Positions 1 to 10,711 of a stretch of 64,000 bases of DNA are shown piece by piece (the first letter of the stretch is position 1; each line of letters starts with the position of its first letter). The translations under genes and the position numbers were made by a program. The DNA is from Henricia sp. BOLD:AAB3569. Taxonomy: Eukaryota; Echinodermata; Asteroidea; Spinulosida; Echinasteridae. Below the pieces are notes generated by a model, which ran no database searches, was not told the DNA's origin, and saw only the letters and a list, made by a program, of their open reading frames with translations. The stretch spans positions 1,321,001 through 1,385,000 of the forward strand of contig JBBELK010000007.1 of assembly GCA_037783545.1 (NCBI GenBank), read 5' to 3'.

Positions 1-179
1 TTTTTTTATACCTAGGTAGAATTTTGTATCCTAAATTAACAGTTATTCAATTACTAATACTGAGAAAGCCTTAATTTAAAGCCTTAAATTTGTAAAGTCG
101 GTACCCGAGGCACATGGGGCTACCGCTAGGGATTGGGCAGGGTAAGAGTTGAGAAGTTTATCAGAATACCGGTAACTCA

Positions 180-340
180 TCAAGCATGCAGATTTGATAG
201 AAAAACCCAAATTTAGGAGTGAGAAAAATTGAAGATTTTGTGAGGAAAAACTTTTAAAAATTTCAGCCAGTCTCATGTGAATTTTGTGCAAGGTCTGAAT
301 TCGTGATCTACTTCTCAATTCTGTCCTATTTTTTTGGACC
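180..340. repeat. Dispersed repeat, copy 1 of 4
   Basis: The stretch with 'aaaaacccaaa', 'gtgagaaaaatt', 'cagtctcatgtg' and 'aaggtctgaa' recurs at 14975-15170, 54360-54470 and 56700-56805 in the same order and strand, with substitutions. It is an old interspersed element of unknown class, about 150-200 bp. Confidence 0.65.
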
Positions 341-409
341 AAAAATGATTAATTGCTTCTCTTCGTGAATGTCTTCAAATATTGTAACTTGCTTTTGTTC
401 ATTTTCTAG

Positions 410-451
410 GTTTTCCGATTGCAAGACACCGAAAACATCAAACGGTGCAAT
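410..451 (+). other. ZDHHC24: 5' UTR part of ZDHHC24 coding exon
   Basis: A T-rich tract ending in AG at 408-409 gives a good splice acceptor, so the exon probably starts at 410, 42 bases before the ATG. The first exon and promoter were not found in positions 1-400. Confidence 0.55.
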
Positions 452-1315
452 ATGCTGGTCACAATCCGCTGGGGGAAGATACTGTCTCGAAACTGGGGCG
501 ACATAGTGTCCGTAACCGCCTCCATTACTGAGCTGTTGGTCGCGGGTTTTTTTGAGCTGCTTGTGATTCTACCGCGCAAATATCCCGAAGCCACCACATC
601 GTACTGGCTGAGTGTGTCGCTCGGTTTATTTCTGTTCGTCAACACGTTGGGAAATCTCATTCTAGCGACGAGCACTGATTTGTCAACTGGATCTACTCTG
701 CTACCAGCGGTTCTGAGACCAGGATGGGACTATTGCTACGCTTGCCAGAAGAATTCTCCCCCAAGAGCCTTCCACTGCGGACATTGCGGAGTTTGCGTCT
801 TAAAGCGTGATCATCATTGCCTCTTCATCGGTAGTTGCGTTGGCTACACAAATCATCGATACTATCTCATGTGCATTATGTATATCTGTCTCGGAGCTCT
901 CTACGCCAACTATCTCAACATGGAATTCGTCCGTGAAAATATCCTCCAAAACTTCAAATTAACCACCCTCATTTCAGCTCTGACGCCCATGTTTGGTTGG
1001 TTGTTCGGCCTAACCCAACCCGTATCATTTTTCATTGCATTTCAAAGCTGTACTTGTTTTTTTGGCTTCCTAGGTTTTGCTGTCTTGTTTATTTTTCACG
1101 CGCATATTGCACTGCGGGGTCAAACAACTCGCGAAAGACGTCGAATCACGGACAGATCGTACGACCTCGGCTGGAGACAAAACATCGTCGATGCCCTCGG
1201 AACTCGCTGGTACCTGGTTTGGATCTTTCCTCTTATCAAGTCACCGCTACCGGGGGATGGAATTAACTTCATGAAACGTGGTGCACTTGGCTTTGAGAAC
1301 GTCAAAGACTTATGA
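452..1315 (+). CDS. ZDHHC24: Palmitoyltransferase ZDHHC24-like (DHHC family)
   Basis: Integral-membrane S-acyltransferase that moves palmitate onto cysteines of target proteins, by family usually at Golgi/ER membranes. The 287-aa product has hydrophobic segments at about residues 21-41 and 52-72, a Cys-rich zinc-binding block (about 95-130) with the catalytic DHHC at 120-123, and further membrane segments at about 137-156 and 185-225. The closing part, with RGQTT, SYDLG and SPLPGDGI, matches the family's ZDHHC24 branch, whose usual length is about 285 aa. I chose the ATG at 452; the frame stays open upstream to an acceptor at 408-409, so a 5' non-coding exon probably lies upstream or outside the window. 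The coding part is one exon, ending TGA at 1313-1315. Orthology is confident; the substrate is unknown. Confidence 0.93.
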   Translation: MLVTIRWGKILSRNWGDIVSVTASITELLVAGFFELLVILPRKYPEATTSYWLSVSLGLFLFVNTLGNLILATSTDLSTGSTLLPAVLRPGWDYCYACQKNSPPRAFHCGHCGVCVLKRDHHCLFIGSCVGYTNHRYYLMCIMYICLGALYANYLNMEFVRENILQNFKLTTLISALTPMFGWLFGLTQPVSFFIAFQSCTCFFGFLGFAVLFIFHAHIALRGQTTRERRRITDRSYDLGWRQNIVDALGTRWYLVWIFPLIKSPLPGDGINFMKRGALGFENVKDL

Positions 1316-1432
1316 CTAGGCAAAGAAAGTGCAGTGTAAATGAAAGATTTTCATCGCGCAATTTGGAGCATAGTAGTAAATCATTTTGGAGGATTAATTA
1401 GTTGTGCACAATTTTATGAATATATACATTGT

Positions 1433-1464
1433 AATAAATTGTACATTTTTGAGTGCAAAATAAA
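1433..1464 (+). terminator. Polyadenylation signals of ZDHHC24
   Basis: Two AATAAA hexamers, at 1433-1438 and 1459-1464, lie 118-150 bases past the stop codon. They are the likely 3'-end signals. Confidence 0.7.
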
Positions 1465-1869
1465 TATATAACGGAGCATGCATAAAAACCCAATTAACAT
1501 TTTGTATCATTTGGTGATTAAATTAGCAATCAATGTAGAAATAATTGGTTAAATTAATAAGTTATTTCCCATCTAATACTTTTTGATGTAACTCTAAAAC
1601 AGAGTTGGAAGAAAAAAATACATTTTCTTTGCGATGTAAACCATATGTTAAAATTCTTTGGGATTAAAATAGCTATAAAATAAAATCGGTCATCTTCTGA
1701 TCTGTGTCAGGTTTGCCTGTTGCATGCGTTTGCCCATCTAGAGTTGATTGCAAAAGATGGAGGACCCATTCATTATTGAACAGTTCTTGCACATTGACAC
1801 TGTTGGTGTAAAAATCCTAGCGCTTGGTTTTTTTTTTACCTAGAGCTTTTTTAACTTTAAAGTGCTAGG

Positions 1870-2090
1870 TTGAAGCTCTATACCGTAGCGCTTTTTGAAA
1901 AGTGCTAGGGTTGAAAGCTCTGGGGTTACCTTAGCGCTTCTACAAGAAGCGCTGGGGTTACCGTAGCGCTTCTACAAGAAGCGCTGGGGTTACCGCAGCG
2001 CTTCTTTTAAAGAAAGCGCTGGGGTTACCGCGGCGCTTCTTTTAAAGAAAGCGCTGGGGTTACCGCGGCGCTTCTACAGAAAGCTTAAAT
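1870..2090. repeat. Tandem array of hairpin-forming 32-35 bp units
   Basis: Five clear units start at about 1933, 1965, 1997, 2032 and 2067, after degenerate ones from about 1870. Each has the inverted pair AGCGCTTCT...AGAAGCGCT followed by GGGGTTACCG. Units therefore differ in their loops but keep the stem and the G-rich spacer. Nothing around suggests a gene. Confidence 0.85.
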
Positions 2091-2508
2091 TTTTTTATCC
2101 TAGAGCTTTTTTGCTCGGGTAAAAAATACAAAAAAACAAGCACTAGAGTAGAACAAGGGCAAAAGGCTAAAAAAAAATAATAATAATAAACCAATTTATT
2201 CAAAGAAATGCCCCTGACATAACACAAATTGTAACAGACCCTTTTCACATGATAGAGATCAGTTTATTCATCAAGGACATTTGCTAATGTATTATGCATA
2301 TCTAAGATTCTAGCTAAACGATTTTTCATGAAATGTATACACTGACTAATTGCAAACTACAAGGTGGCCGTTAATTTCAGCAAATCTGTTAGCATTAAAA
2401 ACGTTATGAGTTGTTTCCTAATGTCTTTTTGTAAACTTTACCAATTTGTAAGATAGAAATAAAACCGATCCTTAGTTCCTCAATTATTTTTCAGAGAGAC
2501 ATTAATTA

Positions 2509-2698
2509 GGGGCCGTCCAGAGTTGTCGACATTTTCACGGTTCTACAAAGCGTAGGAAAAGTGGAGGGGGACGTACGACTTTACATGCACTGTAAAATGT
2601 TGACCTTTCACGGTCGTGAGAAAACTGTTGATAAGTAGTATTTCAGGGGGAGGGAGGCTCTGTAGAACCGCAAAAATGTTCATAACTTTGGACGGCCC
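2509..2698. mobile_element. PIF/Harbinger-like MITE, copy 1
   Basis: Terminal inverted repeat GGGGCCGTCCA at the left and GGACGGCCC at the right, with the internal block 'ttttcacggttctaca' near both ends. The left flank is TTA. Three more copies occur at 25858-26074, 41294-41511 and 61065-61274. The 3-bp TTA target and GGGGC ends suggest a Harbinger-type MITE; it has no coding capacity. Confidence 0.75.
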
Positions 2699-2699
2699 A

Positions 2700-3365
2700 A
2701 AACTGTAAATTTTTTTAAATATCTTGTACATTGCTCCAATAAGTTCGGCATATGTTTCCACTGAAAGCAGGAAGTACATTCTTGTGCGTCACCTCTTGAA
2801 TGGAAGAATCATGGAAAGCTCATTGATGTCACACCAATACATTCTGCATGCTTGGTCAGGGTGTTGGTCTGGGAAAAAAAGGTGAAAACTGGCTCTTAAT
2901 CTACTTTGAAATGTTAATCAATAACAATTTTATGTTATGATGTTGCAATGTATTGAGGAATATAAATAATGCTCGGTTCGTTTTTAAAAAGTAACTGGAC
3001 TTTATGGGGAAAAATCATATTTCTATCACAAGCAAACTTGTGGGTTCATTAAATCTGACTTTAATTTACATACACGACAATTTTTTGGGGGGACCAATAA
3101 AACAAATTATTTGCATAAGTTTACATACAACACACAAAGTTTTAGTCCAAAACCGGTTTCCAAGAGAATTTATGTCAGGATTATCCCTTTAAAAATGGAC
3201 ACCAAATTCTGGAATCATTACATGTACAAGGACATTTTGGCAACAATCTGCCTGTACTGAGAAAACTTGGGGATAGGTATCTTTTAATTTTGCATTCATA
3301 ATTTTGTAACTGTCCTTTTTTTTTAATGAATAATTTTGCTTTAAATACAAGTGAAAAACTCCAAA
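2700..3365. other. Intergenic, nothing recognised
   Basis: AT-rich sequence with only short open frames. No gene, RNA or clear repeat was recognised on either strand. Confidence 0.5.
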
Positions 3366-3368
3366 CAT

Positions 3369-3850
3369 ATACTGGGGTCCCCTTCGAATCCGGGGCGTGT
3401 ATGTGGATTGGGTTTGCAGTCCCTACTTGACCGCGTGGATTTTCTCCTGGGGCATTTCTCTGGGGGTTTTCCTCCCACTTCTAAAACTGCAACTTTTTCT
3501 TCGTCATCTCAAGTTGATAATATAATATAGTATAGTTAAAGCTAAACCCGTATAGTTGATGGCATAAAGGGCCTTAGTTGCCGAAGATGCCATAAAATAT
3601 ACAACAACATATACTGGGGTCCCGGGTTCGAATCCGGGGCGTGTATGTGGATTGGGTTTGCAGTCCCTACTTGACCGCATGGGTTTTCCCCTGGGGCATT
3701 TCTCTGGGGGTTTTCCTCCCACTTCTAAAACTGCAACTCCTTCTTCGTCATCTCAAGTTGATAATATAGTATAGTTAAAGCTAAAACCGTATAGTTGATG
3801 GCATAAAGGGCCTCAGTTGCCGAAGATGCCATAAAATATACAACAACAAC
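3369..3850 (+). mobile_element. Two tandem copies of a SINE-like element (~241 bp each)
   Basis: Copies at about 3369-3609 and 3610-3850 share most positions. Each starts ACTGGGGTCCC...TTCGAATCCGG, which resembles a tRNA B box, and ends in 'catcttcgg' complement motifs and a (CAA)n tail. The tail suggests retroposition and the head a tRNA ancestor. The first copy's B box is damaged. Confidence 0.7.
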
Positions 3851-3904
3851 AACAAACATACATGTATATATACATGTACATGTATACTAACTGAGGGAGT
3901 ACAC

Positions 3905-4030
3905 GGGGGTCAGACAACTCGACCGCTAAGACAACTCGACCGTATGTGCGATAAATGGAAAGACGAGTCGACCGTTGAGACAACTCGACTCGAGACAAGT
4001 CGACCGTTGAGACAAGTCGACTCGCATGTT
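3905..4030. repeat. Minisatellite with GACAACTCGACCG core
   Basis: Five to seven units of 17-18 bases built on GACAA(C/G)TCGACCG recur with varied spacers. A related short stretch (ACAACTCGACCG) lies at 51459-51490 next to PIN1 exon 1. Confidence 0.75.
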
Positions 4031-4436
4031 TTTAAGCATCCTGAGATCTCAGGGAATTTCCACTCTGCAAAGCGACGTGACAATACCCTGAGGAAATACA
4101 CGCAAATCTGTGGAGCGAGCCGGCTGTTGTCTTGAGCCAACTCACGCCCGAGTCATTTTGATGTAATTTAATCAATTTGGTCATGTTATGCCGAAAAGAA
4201 ACAATTTCTATACTTTCCAGAAATTGTATTGGGTTCCGTTCCATATGACTGTCCCATTCCTACCAAACTTTCAAACGACGAACCTTATTTACTCCGCGGT
4301 TTTTCAAATTAATAACAGGGATGCATGCTGACGAATGTAATGGAACGGATTCCCCAGTATGCTTTAAATAGCAGCCAATCGCCGACGCGGACAACGGCCA
4401 GCATTACCCAGTACATGTATCACATGCATGCACGGT

Positions 4437-4756
4437 GTTTACAATCTGCCACGATTCCCTACGAATTGGTACGATTATCGGAGACTGCCTATAGACTCTA
4501 CACACAATCGTAGCCAATCGTACCCAATCGTAGCTAATTCGTAGCAAAAATCGCACAGTGGGAGGCCCGCTTAAAGCGGGCATCCCACTGTGCGATTTTT
4601 GCCACGAATGTCCTCCCACTGTGCGATTTTAGCCACGAATTAGGTACGCTTAGCTACGATTCGGTACGATTGTGTATAGAGTCTACACAAAATCGTACCA
4701 AATCGTAGCTAATCGTACCTATTTCGTGGCCAAAATCGCACAGTGGGAGGCCCGCA
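4437..4756. repeat. Nested inverted-repeat element
   Basis: Core hairpin at 4545-4600: 'aaaatcgcacagtggga' is followed by its reverse complement, with GCCCGC/GCGGGC at the tip. The outer parts (ACGATT, TAGCTACGATT, 'tatagagtctacac') appear inverted on both sides, and a third half-copy ends at 4756. This is a composite of foldback elements. Confidence 0.75.
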
Positions 4757-4951
4757 AACTACCGAACGGTTTAGTATTATTTTTGAAACTTTGTTTTGAA
4801 AGAACAACTGCATGTGCTTTTTTGTTTGTTACTGCTGTACAGTATTTTTTGTAACTGAATTTAACGTGTGCGTCAAAAAATAATGTGAAAGTTATCAGAA
4901 GCAATATTTGCAGCTCCTTGACTTCTAATTAAAGCCCTCTAACTTGTATAG

Positions 4952-5217
4952 GTTGGGAGTCCCATTGGAGAGAGCTCTAGGATCCTAGACACCACTGACT
5001 CACTGGATGACATCCCAATTCAACCCGTCCAAGAGATGCTTGAGGAGTCATTGATTGATCCTGTGGTTACTGATGACAGAGGTGGCCCTGGATGTCAGGA
5101 AGTGCAGTACACTATTGTCAATGGATCATCACAACGAAGAATAAACAAACTCGTAGACACTAGGGGATACTCCTACACCAAATACAGCGAAAAAAAGGAC
5201 GGCACCATCACATGGAG
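4952..5217 (+). CDS. Internal exon with the start of a FLYWCH-type zinc finger
   Basis: The exon runs from acceptor AG (4950-4951) to a strong donor GAG|GTAAGT. Phase 0 at its start gives 88 codons plus two bases: an acidic, disordered-looking part with SLDDIPIQP, then NKLVDTRGYSYTKY...TITWR. The last part fits the first half of a FLYWCH zinc finger (family consensus: hydrophobic GY-Y ... TYWRC). The zinc-binding Cys/His half is not encoded within the next kilobase. Joining to the next acceptor (6294) gives only ten more residues and a stop. It is either a truncated isoform, a decayed gene, or an exon whose partners I failed to find. Confidence 0.5.
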
Positions 5218-6294
5218 GTAAGTGATACTGTTTGTATTTGCATGGAGGCTTTAATTTCCCACCATTCTTTCTACAAATAAACTAGCTGTATGTGCATGTC
5301 CATGTAGTATGAGATCGTCAGTTATGAAATATCTGTATTTTCACGCGGTGTGCAGTACCAGTGGGCTGGCTAATTTCATAAAGCTGTTGAGCAGAAAAAG
5401 AGAGCATAAACAATGATCGGCAAAATGTGCCTCTCAAAAGTGAAGTCCATCAATTGTGATCTTTCTCACACCGGTATTAAAGGAACTACATTGATTGCCT
5501 GTTAAAGTTTCGTATTAACTTCAAAATACTGTTGCTGGTTTATAAATTTATGTATTCATTCACAGGCACCAAGTTATCTGTCGGATCTTGTTATAATTAG
5601 AACACAGTCGCATTATAACTTAAGATCATCTAATCAGTTATTGTTGGAATATCCCAATGGCAGATTTCTTGCTACTCTTGGCAGCCGGTCATTTTTAGTT
5701 GCAGCACCAAAGCTCAGGAATGCTCTAGTTGTCTTGCTGTTTTTGTGTACACTGATTGTCTAGTAATTTGTAGTACTTTTTAGACAATTTTTAACGTGTA
5801 TTTTGTTATTGTACCGGTATGTAAGTTTTTACTATATGTAATGCGCTTTTGAAAAATAGTTGCTAGTCTGAGTAACTTGGATGCCTAAAAATATCGTTAT
5901 TTTTTTCATGGGGACGTGATGTGCGATATTGTAGGGTCCAAGGGAATCTTAAAAAGCATATTAATTCCCAGCTCTCACATGCCCCAAATAAGCAACAGTT
6001 TTCACCCTCAAAATGGCACGACACAACATAACATCTGAGAAACAAATGGGTATTGAGGTTTGATTTCTACACAATTTCAACTGGAGGGGCACCACGGCCA
6101 ACATTCTAATGTGCACTGGTTATTGGTGTAGGCAAGCCTCGTGAAATTTGGCCTCAAAGTGTGTATCTTGATAGGGCATCAGGGCCAACTCAGCATTGCA
6201 TAAGGCCATTGACCTCGGTGGCCTTGGTTAATGTCAAGGCCTGGATTGGTTGCATTTTTTTCAGTTGCTAATTTTTTTTCTTCTGTATTCACAG

Positions 6295-6384
6295 ATTGGA
6301 GATTGGGCCCACAGACTGTAGAGCTTGATATTACACACTACAAAAATGGACGTGTTTGCCATGGATACTGAAAATACAGGAGAG
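6295..6384 (+). ncRNA. Candidate exon of plus-strand transcript
   Basis: Bounded by ATTCACAG and the consensus donor GAG|GTAAGT. It holds an ATG at 6346 (MDVFAMDTENTGE), but the frame meets a stop in the next candidate exon, giving about 41 aa. It is non-coding or a tail exon of the FLYWCH-exon transcript. Confidence 0.4.
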
Positions 6385-6415
6385 GTAAGTTTTTGGCCAT
6401 CATTCCAATTTTATT

Positions 6416-6593
6416 ACAGTGGAAATTTGCTATAATGAACACCATAATTAACATTCTGTTACAGTGAACATCACTCATGGCTCCCAATTATTATAGTATT
6501 TTAAATATTCTATTTGTTCGCATCAAACACCACCAAAATAAACACTCGTTATGGTTCAGATACGATGCTCATTTATGGTGACTTTCCACTGTT
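6416..6593. mobile_element. Putative MITE
   Basis: The ends ACAGTGGAAA...TTTCCACTGT are inverted, and weaker inverted similarity continues inward (ATAATGAAC near the left end). Confidence 0.45.
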
Positions 6594-6814
6594 GTAAAAC
6601 TTGTCTAGCTTCCGCTTATAGGTATGCATGGGTAGGGCTTCCTCAAAGATGATATAGCAGCAAAAGTGCAAGATAGCCCACCCATGCGAAATCAATTCAA
6701 TAAAGTGAAGTATGTAAAGGCACCATTTTAGTAAACAAACTAGATGCGCCTTGTGTCTGTTTGACATGCCTCTTGTGGTGTAATCTGTGTTGTGGCAAAT
6801 AGTAACAGCAGCTT

Positions 6815-7375
6815 CCACACCCAGGATTCAAACCCGAGACCTCTGACACACCGGGCAGATGCTCTACCAGCTGAGCTATAAGGCACAGTGGTATACTTCC
6901 TCAGGTTTCCCCCAAGACGTCTGACACATCGAGCAGATGCTCGACAAGCTGAGCTATAAGGCACAGTGGTATACTCCCTCAGGTTTCCCCCCAAGACGTC
7001 TGACACATCGAGCAGATGCTGTACCAGCTGAGCTATGAGGCACAGTGGTATTCTCCCTCAGGTTTTTCCCAAGACGCCTGACACACCGGGCAAATGCTCT
7101 ATCAGCTGAGTTACGAGGCACAGTGGTATTCTCCCTCGGGTTTCCCCCAAGACCTCTGACACACCGGGAAGATGCTCTACCAGCTGAGCTATAAGGCACA
7201 GTTGGTATACTCCCTCGGGTTTCCCCCAAGACCTCTGACTCACCGGGCAGATGCTCTACCAGCTGAGCTATAAGGCACAGTTGGTATACTCCCTCGGGTT
7301 TCCCCCAAGACCTCTGACTCACCAGACGGATGCTCTACCAGCTGAGCTATAAGGCACAGTTGGTATACTCCTTCA
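6815..7375 (-). repeat. Tandem array of seven tRNA-like SINE heads (~79 bp)
   Basis: Read on the minus strand, each unit holds TAGCTCAGCTGGTAGAGC, a near-perfect tRNA A-box region, then 'atctgcccggtgtgtcag'. The A-box landmark recurs at about 6871, 6949, 7028, 7106, 7183, 7263 and 7342, a spacing of 77-80. Only the unit near 6840 keeps a B-box-like GGTTTGAATC; the others have GGGGGAAACC instead. Single copies occur at 25350-25410 and 42215-42325 and a fragment at 38365-38400, so the tandem array is a local expansion of a SINE head. The long minus-strand frame here is a by-product. Confidence 0.8.
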
Positions 7376-7379
7376 GGAA

Positions 7380-8440
7380 CCCAAATCGTTCTCTTGGTGT
7401 TGCATGGGAGTGCAATTGGGCAAAGTAACGAACACAATATTTGGTATGGTGCCTAATCACCATTGAAATAAAACAACCAAACTTGGGATGAGAGAAAAAT
7501 CAGCATCCACGAGAGGCATGTCAAACAGACATTAGGCGCATCTAGTTTGCTTACTAAAATGGCGCCTTGAATTTCTACGGAGGTCAGGGTAGAGTAGTCT
7601 ATCTTGCCCTACGGCGCTATATCTTTGGGTTTCAAATCCTGCAGCTGATTTCACATATGCCATTTCAAAAGTTGTGAAAGCTACGCACTCAAATTGATGC
7701 ACATCAAATTTACGCTTGAAAAGGCTCAGTGTGAACCGACCCTTAGGAATAAATGCATAGTTCCGACCTGTCAATCAACCGAACCCGCCGACCAATCACA
7801 ACAGGGCTAGCAGACAGCGCCCACATAGGTCAAAGTGCATTGCCTTAATACAAACTAACATCACACGATTTTCTGCCCATAAGTTGTATGTGGCGTTCGG
7901 GGTGAATTTTTGGTTTCAAGGCCGGGCAATTCGCTGTTCAAAGGTAAGAAAGCGTATTGTTATGAATATATGACATCTCTGTATCACTGGCCTTTTACTA
8001 AGTGTGTGCTACGGTACCTGTCGACCCTGAAACATGAATACCTTTTGAGTTTTCTCCAATGAATCTGTGCTTTCCGTTGAAAGTCCCATTGGTTTGTGCA
8101 GTGTGTGTGGACATTTTGATGATAGCGTGTGAGGCATAGCAAAAATATCCAAGGGGACGGGGTTAATTGGGCAATCTCGGAACTATGCATTACTGACATG
8201 TTGGTGTCTTATCTCTAATCAAAATATCCTGTCAAATTAAATTCATTTTTACAAAAGTGGTTAAAAAACCAAATTTTCTACTGGTTGGCACTTTAACTTT
8301 GATAGTTTGTGTAATATTCAATTTTCCGTATTCAAATTTATGCAAATAACTGCTAATTTACATGTTACTGCATCATTAATTAATACTGACATCTAAAAGC
8401 ACTATTCTTGCCTAATAATCAAAATTATGCAAATATGTAT
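7380..8440. other. No gene recognised
   Basis: Candidate intron or intergenic sequence. Short frames only; nothing recognised. Confidence 0.4.
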
Positions 8441-8446
8441 GCTAAA

Positions 8447-8860
8447 TTTACTCTTTTGCCCTTGCTCATGTTTATTCATAAATGGTGTCCCCCTGAAGCT
8501 GATTTCCAGTTTTGTATTTTCGAAGTCACATCATGGCCATGGTTTCATCATGATGTTACCCAGAATGCCCAATACACTCATTGCTCCAACACATGTTTTC
8601 CCTTTGCCCTTTCTCATGAATGGTGTCCCCTTGAAGCTGAGTTCCAGTTTTGTTTTTTAGAAGTCACATCATGCCCATGGTTTCATCATGATGTTACCCA
8701 TAATGCCCCAATACACTGATTGCTACAACACTCATGCCCTTGCTCATGTTTATTCATGAATGGTGTTTTCCTGAAGCTGAGTTCCAGTTTGGTTTTTTAG
8801 AAGTCACATAGTGGCCATGGTTTCATCATGATGTTACCCAGAATGCCCCCAATGCATTGA
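8447..8860. repeat. Three tandem copies of a ~139-bp unit
   Basis: AAGTCACAT followed by 'ggtttcatcatgatgttacc' recurs at about 8523, 8661 and 8801. Units are 138 and 140 bases apart and clearly diverged from one another. Confidence 0.85.
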
Positions 8861-9486
8861 ATGAAACAAGTTAATACTGACATTGGGTGTACTATCCTTA
8901 CCTTAATCATAATTTTAAAAATAAAAAAAAAAATTGCTCATTTACATACATGTACCTGTATACTGCAACATGTTATCTCCCAAATATCTTGTATTTGCTT
9001 CTGCAAAGGCATAATTTACTTCCAGCCAAAAATCTGAAAGATTTAAATGTACACCTTTTCAAAGATTTTTGTTTTTAAATTTGGTTGATTATCAATCACA
9101 TATGTCTTTGTTACTGTGTTATTAGCATTGTGTGCTACATGTATATCATTGGAAAGCCTGTTCATTTCTCAAACAATATGTCCCATTTCTTATAAACATT
9201 GTATTTGTGGGAAAAATCTTTTCCTGAACACAATGTATTGGCACATTCTGTTAAAGACCCACCCGTATTCACAACAGAGTTGTTGAGCCTTCAAATAAGT
9301 GACTGTTACAAAGGTGGTGTCATTGTGAAAGGCAATGAATGAGCTTTCTATTGATATGCTACATGATATGAACAGGTCACAAATAATTGAGATATAGGTG
9401 ATTGAAAACAAATGTCCAAACTTTTAAGGAGTAAATTTTACATACCGGTACTCATAAATGCATTTCACTTGATTTCCTTTTAACAG

Positions 9487-9597
9487 GACCAGTTTGTGAA
9501 GCTCCCTTGTGTTGCTGCCCATGGTTGGCCTCACCTGGACTCCACGTACATGTCTCTCTCCTGTTGGAATTAATTTGTCATCGTGAGCAGCTTTCAG
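9487..9597 (+). ncRNA. Candidate exon of plus-strand transcript
   Basis: Acceptor TTTTAACAG (ends 9486) and donor CAG|GTATTG. All frames joined from the preceding candidate exon close quickly. Confidence 0.35.
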
Positions 9598-9706
9598 GTA
9601 TTGTAATGATCAGCTTGTTACTACTTCTCTACATTAGGAATAGCTTGCTCTTTCTCAGTATAATCTGTCAGCACCTTTGCTCAGTGCATTTTCAAGAACT
9701 ATAACA

Positions 9707-10250
9707 ATTTGCACTTGGGTGGGATTCGAACCCACAAGCTTCTGCATTCTAAAGCAGTTGCCTTAACTACTCAACCTCTCGGTGTGCTGGTGTAAAAGGG
9801 CCTGTTTGATTCTTGCAACATTTGGTATTACAACTTATCCCTTGCCCATTTTAGACAATTTATAAGAACGATTAAAAATATAAAAATGTGCTTGGGTGGG
9901 ACTTGAACCCATATCCTCCAACAGTTGACTTGACTACTCAGTGTGCTGGTTCAATTCATGGAGCAGTTGGGACTGGAACCTAAAGCTGTTGTCTCACTCA
10001 TTCGACCACTGAGTGTGCTGGTCTCAAAGAGCCAGTCGGTTTCACAACTAATCCCTTGCCCTTTTCTGATGCAATTATCCGCACTTTATGCTCGGTGCTT
10101 TCTCAAGAACTCTGTTAAAACCTGTGTTTAGGTAGAACTTGTCTTAACCACTTGCCCACTCAGTGTGCTGGTGTCGGAGTGTCAGTTTGAATGATTAAAA
10201 ACCTGTGCTTGTGTGGGACTCGAACCCACAGCCAAGCAGATATTTTAAGC
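9707..10250 (-). repeat. Cluster of four tRNA-Ser/Leu-like SINE fragments
   Basis: The minus strand carries GGTTCGAATCCCACC-type B boxes at about 9719-9735, 9895-9912 and 10216-10232, plus a degenerate copy near 9968, each joined to CACCGAGAGGTTGAGTAGTT-like heads ('cagtgtgctggt' on plus). The copy at 9711-9795 has a CTGC...GCAG anticodon-like stem with TTTAGAAT in the loop, like a decayed tRNA-Ser(AGA), but its acceptor stem pairs only at the outer four bases. I call these SINE remnants, not tRNA genes. Confidence 0.65.
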
Positions 10251-10626
10251 ACTTTTGTAAGGCATATTTTTGTAAGGCATATTTTTGTAATTACTGAAAC
10301 ACCTGTGGGCCAATTCTACCTAAACTCCTTATAATTTTCAGGCCTGTTGTCTGTTTGTTCTTGGATGCCGATTTGGCACCGTCATATTTAGTTAGATGAT
10401 AGCATTGCTGCGGTTGTAGCAGTGTGGATGAACTAGCTAAAATAAACCGTCTTTTGTTTAAATAAAATCCGCTTTCATAAAATGCATTAAGTTCATTCAC
10501 AGCTCCACACATTTTCCACTTGAAAATGAAGATGCATTTTTTTTACTGTTCAGTTTCAAGTCTTAGCTCTGATTTCTAAGTACTGTAACCGAGTTATCTT
10601 ATAGATTTTATTTCCCTTTCTTTCAG

Positions 10627-10711
10627 TCTGTGGCTGCTGTTCCTATGAACCACCCATCATCTTGAGATTCGCTGGGAGAAGAAATTTGGCCAGTGTTGAC
10701 CTAAAGTATAG
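10627..10711 (+). ncRNA. Candidate exon of plus-strand transcript
   Basis: Pyrimidine-rich acceptor TTTCTTTCAG and consensus donor TATAG|GTAAGT. All reading frames joined to its neighbours are short. Confidence 0.4.

Noticed and set aside
6815-6900. Possible genuine tRNA gene on minus
   Set aside because: A-box and a weak B-box exist, but the acceptor stem does not pair and the unit is part of a SINE-derived array.
6954-7437. Repetitive 122-aa minus frame with LIAQLVEH-type repeats
   Set aside because: Translation of the tandem SINE-head array, not a repeat protein.
8447-8860. CRISPR-like repeat spacing
   Set aside because: The 139-bp units are whole-unit tandem duplicates with no repeat/spacer alternation, and the genome is eukaryotic.
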